This document shows positions 15,324 to 18,329 of a DNA stretch of 18,329 nt, in pieces (within the stretch, counting starts at the first letter, position 1; each line of letters begins with the position of its first letter). The translations under genes and the position numbers were made by a program. The DNA comes from an uncultured Clostridium sp. (GTDB lineage Bacteria > Bacillota > Clostridia > Clostridiales > Clostridiaceae). The notes beneath the pieces are model-generated. The model had not been told where the DNA came from, did no database searches, and saw only the letters and a program-made list of their open reading frames with translations. The stretch spans positions 1 to 18,329 of the forward strand of contig NZ_CALEVF010000278.1 of assembly GCF_937920395.1 (NCBI RefSeq), read 5' to 3'.

Positions 15324-15352
15324 AGTATACCACTATAAAAAAACTTTTTCAA
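15324..15352 (-). promoter_or_regulatory. Promoter of the sugar porter gene
   Basis: On the minus strand TTGAAA (15347-15352) and TATACT (15324-15329) are separated by exactly 17 bp. The predicted start is near 15317, giving a leader of about 85 nt. Confidence 0.75.
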
Positions 15353-15430
15353 TGCACTTTAAAAAGTTTTAGAAAATAAAACTACTCTATTAGGTATTTA
15401 TGTAAATAATAAAACGTTAGAATACCACAT

Positions 15431-15462
15431 AAAAAAAGACCCCTAACTTACTAGGAATCTTT
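15431..15462 (-). terminator. Terminator of the TPM/lemA operon
   Basis: Arms AAAGACCCCTA (15435-15445) and TAGGAATCTTT (15452-15462) pair with two internal mismatches. Seven T residues follow on the minus strand, about 60 bp after the lemA stop. Confidence 0.65.
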
Positions 15463-15524
15463 ACTTTGTTGGCTTAGTTACGGAGTCAAACCTACCACCA
15501 AGCGGTTAATATTAACTATCTATA

Positions 15525-16088
15525 TTAAAATGTTACTTTAGGTACTACATTAGTTCCTGATGCTGCTTTAAAAAACTCTGCTTGTTTAAATCCAAAAATA
15601 CTTGCAATTATATTCTTCGGAAACGTGCTTATTTTAGTATTATAACTTCCTGCGGCATCATTATAATTTTTTCTTGCTACAGAAACTCTATTTTCTGAAC
15701 CTTCTAGTTCAGTAGTTAATGCTGTAAACTGTGTATTTGCTTTTAGATCTGGATAAGCTTCTGCTACAGCCATTAATTTTCCTAGACCAGCTGTTAGGTT
15801 AGTATCTGCGTTTAACTTATCTTTAGTAGTTCCTGCACCCATCATTGTTGCTCTTGAAGTTGAAATACTTGTAAATATTTCAGTCTCATGCTTTGCATAT
15901 GCTTTAACAGTACTTACTATATTAGGAATTAAATCTGCTCTTCTTTGTAATACAGTGTCAATGTTGCTTTGCTGTGTTGTTACATTAACTCTTGATGTTA
16001 CCATTCCATTATATGAACCTATTATGGATGCTACTAATACTACGACTATTACACCTATTATTAGTACTATTTTATTTGATTTTGTCAT
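15525..16088 (-). CDS. lemA: LemA family membrane protein
   Basis: A 187-residue LemA protein. One N-terminal membrane helix (about 7-28) is followed by a long helical bundle. Family blocks are present: QQSNIDTVLQRRADLIPNIV (about 39-58), AYPDLKANTQF and SENRVSVARKNYNDAAGSYN, then the FPKNIIASIFGFKQAEFF end. The biochemical role of LemA is not established; it often travels with TPM-domain and M48 protease genes. AAGGGG lies about 10 bases before the ATG. It starts 46 bp after the TPM-domain gene and shares its operon and terminator. Confidence 0.94.
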   Translation of the reverse strand: MTKSNKIVLIIGVIVVVLVASIIGSYNGMVTSRVNVTTQQSNIDTVLQRRADLIPNIVSTVKAYAKHETEIFTSISTSRATMMGAGTTKDKLNADTNLTAGLGKLMAVAEAYPDLKANTQFTALTTELEGSENRVSVARKNYNDAAGSYNTKISTFPKNIIASIFGFKQAEFFKAASGTNVVPKVTF

Positions 16089-16134
16089 TTTAACGTCCCC
16101 TTTTTTTACCTTATTTTATTTCTCTACTAATTGA

Positions 16135-16986
16135 CTAGTCGGATGCTCCTCCACCTCCAGATGAACCACCACCGAATGAGCTCCCTTTACCTCCACCACT
16201 TTTACCTCCACCAAAAATTGAAGCTATAGATGCAATGACATATAATATCTGACCTAATCCATACAGTATTCTCCATACAGCATGTACTGCTCTATGATGT
16301 GCATCTTTAAAGTGTCTTTGTTGTAGTAATAAATAGAATAATAAAGCTAATAAATATATAAAAATAAGTATGCCTAATATAAATAATACAACTACTAAAA
16401 AGCCCATATATTCTGGCATTTTCTTTTTACCTGTTTCCAGGGTAATATTTTTATTTCCATCAACACTATTAATTATTGATCTAAATCCTTCGTAATAGCT
16501 TCCTTGTCTTAAAAGTGGGTGGACCTTTTGTAATATTGTTTTCGCTGCTAAATCTGGAATGTCACCTTCTAACCCATAACCGACTTCGAGTCGTATCTCA
16601 TCTGTTGAAGTAACATAAACAAACAATAGACCTTTATTAGTTACCTTGTCTCCTATACCCCACGAGTTAAACATTTTGTTAGAATACTCTTCTAAAGTAT
16701 AGTCACTCGGTAAACTCGTAATAGTTACAATCTCTAACTGAACGCCTTTTTTCTTATATAGTGCTTCACAACTAGCTAATAAATTTTGCCTATCTGGAGT
16801 TGTTATGATATCTGCATAATCTTGCATAAATATATCAATAGTAGGTGCAGATGGTACATCAGTGAATAGTTGCACATCATTACTATTAATAGGTTTTGGC
16901 ACTGTTACAGCAAAAACTGCTGAATGCAATGCTAATGTTAACAGCAACACTGAGCACAATATTTTAAATGATTTGCTTAGTTTCAT
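16135..16986 (-). CDS. TPM-domain protein (YgcG-like) with signal peptide and glycine-rich tail
   Basis: The 283 residues begin with a signal peptide (about 1-26, cut after VFA). A TPM domain (about 44-165) follows, with the typical blocks QDYADIIT and EIVTITSLPSDYTLEEYSNKMFNSWGIG and RLEVGYGLEGDIPDLAAK. One or two membrane helices follow (about 192-222, and a weaker one near 238-258), and the tail is GGGKSGGGKGSSFGGG-like, ending GGGGASD, as in YgcG proteins. TPM proteins are thought to be membrane-bound with the domain outside; some have phosphatase activity in plants, but the bacterial function is unclear. GGAGG lies 7 bases before the ATG. It leads the operon with lemA, a common pairing. 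Confidence 0.93.
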   Translation of the reverse strand: MKLSKSFKILCSVLLLTLALHSAVFAVTVPKPINSNDVQLFTDVPSAPTIDIFMQDYADIITTPDRQNLLASCEALYKKKGVQLEIVTITSLPSDYTLEEYSNKMFNSWGIGDKVTNKGLLFVYVTSTDEIRLEVGYGLEGDIPDLAAKTILQKVHPLLRQGSYYEGFRSIINSVDGNKNITLETGKKKMPEYMGFLVVVLFILGILIFIYLLALLFYLLLQQRHFKDAHHRAVHAVWRILYGLGQILYVIASIASIFGGGKSGGGKGSSFGGGSSGGGGASD

Positions 16987-17430
16987 TCTTTTTCCTCCAT
17001 ATTAAATATACATTCAATTTAGGTGTTGTATACCATTTATTGTTTTTCCATAAAATATACAAATGCTCTATTACAGCTCCAATAATTATATTATTATTAA
17101 ATAATTAAAAATTGGTAATTTCAATTAGTTCTATCTCAACTAAAGTTTTGCAAACATCAGAATCTCTAATTAAAATTAAAACTATAAAATAAATGTAAAT
17201 ACAATTAAATCTACTATAACACAAATTTAATTTTTAAGTAAAACTATAAATTAGTATGAGATCAATATTTAATAGGTAAAATTTATTTATATTTCATAAT
17301 TTATTAAACTTAAATAAACTTATTTCTTTACATAATTTACAAATTTCATATAAATTATTTTTTAATCACGACATATTATTACAAATTAATTACATTTTTA
17401 GAAGTATAATGTAATTATGGAGATGACGAG
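16987..17430. other. AT-rich intergenic stretch between divergent genes
   Basis: About 440 bp with no supported gene. It must carry the promoters of the TPM gene (minus) and the Spo0E-like gene (plus). A TATAAT at 17405-17410 is the likely -10 of the latter, but no good -35 box is visible. I see no riboswitch or repeat. Confidence 0.6.
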
Positions 17431-17646
17431 TTGAAAATATTAATGGGTAAACTAAACATAGAAAAGAATATACTTAATAAAATGATAGAAAATAATGATG
17501 GGATTCTTTCAAATAATTTTATATTAGAACAAAGTAGAATAGTGGACAAGCTTATATTAGCTTATAGAAATAAAAAAACTAATTGTAAATTTAAGTTTTT
17601 TTCCCGTTATTTAGGTACGAATAAAATTATTGAATGGAAAATATAA
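17431..17646 (+). CDS. Spo0E-like sporulation regulatory protein
   Basis: A 71-residue small protein of the Spo0E family. These aspartyl-phosphate phosphatases remove phosphate from Spo0A~P and so delay sporulation. The key motif is SRIVDKLILAY (about 35-45), where the family has SQELDxLI; Asp39 matches the essential aspartate, flanked by helices. The ELD glutamate is replaced here (IVD), a mild departure. I accept TTG 17431 as start, as GGAG lies 8 bases upstream and the next ATG (17443) has none. A good hairpin terminator follows the stop. The family match is by motif only, and the phosphatase role is inferred. Confidence 0.75.
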   Translation: MKILMGKLNIEKNILNKMIENNDGILSNNFILEQSRIVDKLILAYRNKKTNCKFKFFSRYLGTNKIIEWKI

Positions 17647-17678
17647 AAAAATCTTAGCGTAATTGCTAGGATTTTTTT
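17645..17678 (+). terminator. Terminator of the Spo0E-like gene
   Basis: Arms 17645-17658 and 17664-17678 share AAATCTTAGC / GCTAGGATTT with one G-U pair and end in seven T residues. Flanking A and T runs would let it work on both strands. Confidence 0.8.
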
Positions 17679-17874
17679 ATGTATGTATATAATGTTGTTC
17701 TGCTTGTCCACTATATACGATAAGAAGTTTATAAGCATATTGTTTATTATATAGTATAGTTTGTTGTCTGCTCTACTTAATAAAGGTGTATTACGTTTTA
17801 TTATATTTATACCTCTTGCAAAGAAGTATCGTAGCTATAAACACCAATTCAATGTTTCTCATGTTATACAAAAA

Positions 17875-17907
17875 AGTGATAGGCACCTCAAACCTTTGAG
17901 GTGCCTA
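17875..17907 (-). terminator. Terminator of tRNA-Arg(ACG)
   Basis: Arms TAGGCACCTCAAA (17880-17892) and TTTGAGGTGCCTA (17895-17907) are perfect reverse complements. On the minus strand six T residues follow, starting a few bases after the stem. Confidence 0.85.
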
Positions 17908-17916
17908 CATTCGTCT

Positions 17917-17993
17917 TGGTGCGTCGGACAGGAGTCGAACCTGCGACCAACTGGTTCGTAGCCAGCTACTCTATCCAACTGAGCTACCAACGC
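17917..17993 (-). tRNA. tRNA-Arg(ACG)
   Basis: A 77-nt tRNA with encoded CCA. The anticodon loop CTACGAA gives anticodon ACG, the form whose wobble A is edited to inosine by TadA, so that it reads CGU, CGC and CGA. The acceptor stem GCGTTGG/CCGACGC pairs fully with one G-U, and the T-loop is GGTTCGACTCC. Confidence 0.96.
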
Positions 17994-18272
17994 ATAAACT
18001 TCATTATTATATTACCATATTATATGATGAGAGTAAAGTTTTTTCACAAATTATTATTCATAAAGTCTACTATTAGAGTTTCTCTAACTATTATAGCTCT
18101 ATAAATTCCATATGAAAAACAAGCTTTTATTTTCTTCACTTTGACGATAAAACAATAACTTTTATAGCATCTTGTCCATATCCTCTATTCCTTTTTCATT
18201 TATAATGCTAAAATATTTATTATCAATGTTACAAATTTATTAAAGTTGTTTAATATATCCATATAATAAAAT
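17994..18272. other. Intergenic stretch without a supported gene
   Basis: It holds the tRNA-Arg(ACG) promoter region at its left end. I see no other gene or repeat up to the hairpin at the right edge. Confidence 0.6.
18020..18048 (-). promoter_or_regulatory. Probable promoter of tRNA-Arg(ACG)
   Basis: On the minus strand TATAAT (18020-18025) lies 17 bp from GTGAAA (18043-18048), about 25 bp before the tRNA. The -35 box is only a 4 of 6 match. Confidence 0.55.
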
Positions 18273-18326
18273 AAAAGGGGCTGTCTCAAAATGGTTAAAA
18301 AATCATTTGAAGAGATAGCCTCTTTT
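18273..18326. repeat. Long inverted repeat at the right edge, possible terminator or element end
   Basis: Arms AAAAGGGGCTGTCTC... and ...GAGATAGCCTCTTTT pair over about 20 bp with a few mismatches. On the minus strand CCCCTTTTATTTTATT follows, as for an intrinsic terminator of a gene further right. Similar GGGGCTGTCTCAAAA ends are seen at some insertion sequences, but no transposase is in view. Confidence 0.55.
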
Positions 18327-18329
18327 CCT

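Noticed and set aside
15478..15515. Possible tRNA fragment, from GGAGTCAAACCTACC resembling a T-arm
   Set aside because: The flanks do not form a proper T-stem or acceptor stem, and no anticodon arm is present.
17761..18104. Two plus-strand frames around tRNA-Arg(ACG)
   Set aside because: Both run through the tRNA gene or its terminator and lack ribosome sites and family resemblance.

Overview
The window is AT-rich DNA of a low-GC Gram-positive, most likely Clostridium sensu stricto or a close relative. The signs are strong GGAGG-type ribosome sites, A/T-ending codons, a Spo0E-like sporulation phosphatase, a large Alu-domain SRP RNA next to dnaX, and clostridial-type psd, UbiB and phasin-like genes. 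It reads as chromosome, mostly housekeeping. I see no CRISPR array, no intact transposase gene and no phage genes. The species cannot be named from this sequence. || Layout, left to right. (1) 1-1660, minus strand: one RNA and replication block reads leftward from a consensus promoter as tRNA-Ser(GGA), SRP RNA, a terminator, then the 5' part of dnaX, which runs off the left edge. (2) 1772-2542: lgt (lipoprotein diacylglyceryl transferase). (3) 2773-6660: a complete fructose operon in the order fruR (DeoR repressor), fruK, PTS EIIA, PTS EIIBC. It has a consensus promoter, a cre-like site over the -35 box and tandem repeats that look like the FruR operator. (4) 6676-7698: tadA with a small BFD-like iron-sulfur protein, then tRNA-Arg(CCT). 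(5) 7829-10949, plus strand: a phasin-like protein, a UbiB/AarF kinase-like protein and phosphatidylserine decarboxylase. (6) 10957-13255, minus strand: a chemotaxis receptor with almost no outside domain behind a candidate sigma-28 promoter, then an unrecognised tail-anchored protein. (7) 13350-15352: a broken DUF2798-type gene and a sugar-porter MFS gene. The MFS gene uses unusual arginine codons and has a CcpA-type site just after its promoter, so this block may be acquired DNA. (8) 15435-16986: a TPM-domain protein and LemA in one operon. (9) 17431-18329: a Spo0E-like gene, tRNA-Arg(ACG), and a long inverted repeat at the right edge. || How the genes work together. Fructose entering through EIIA and EIIBC becomes fructose-1-phosphate, FruK makes the bisphosphate, and FruR with probable CcpA control sets expression. 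The MFS sugar porter looks subject to the same catabolite control. Lgt, Psd and perhaps UbiB serve the membrane. TadA and three tRNA genes serve decoding. || I found no convincing new biological system. The best leads are regulatory: a perfect 16-bp inverted repeat over the phasin-gene promoter, a hairpin plus T-run in the leader of the broken DUF2798 gene, and two related long hairpins that act as terminators and share a 12-base core.
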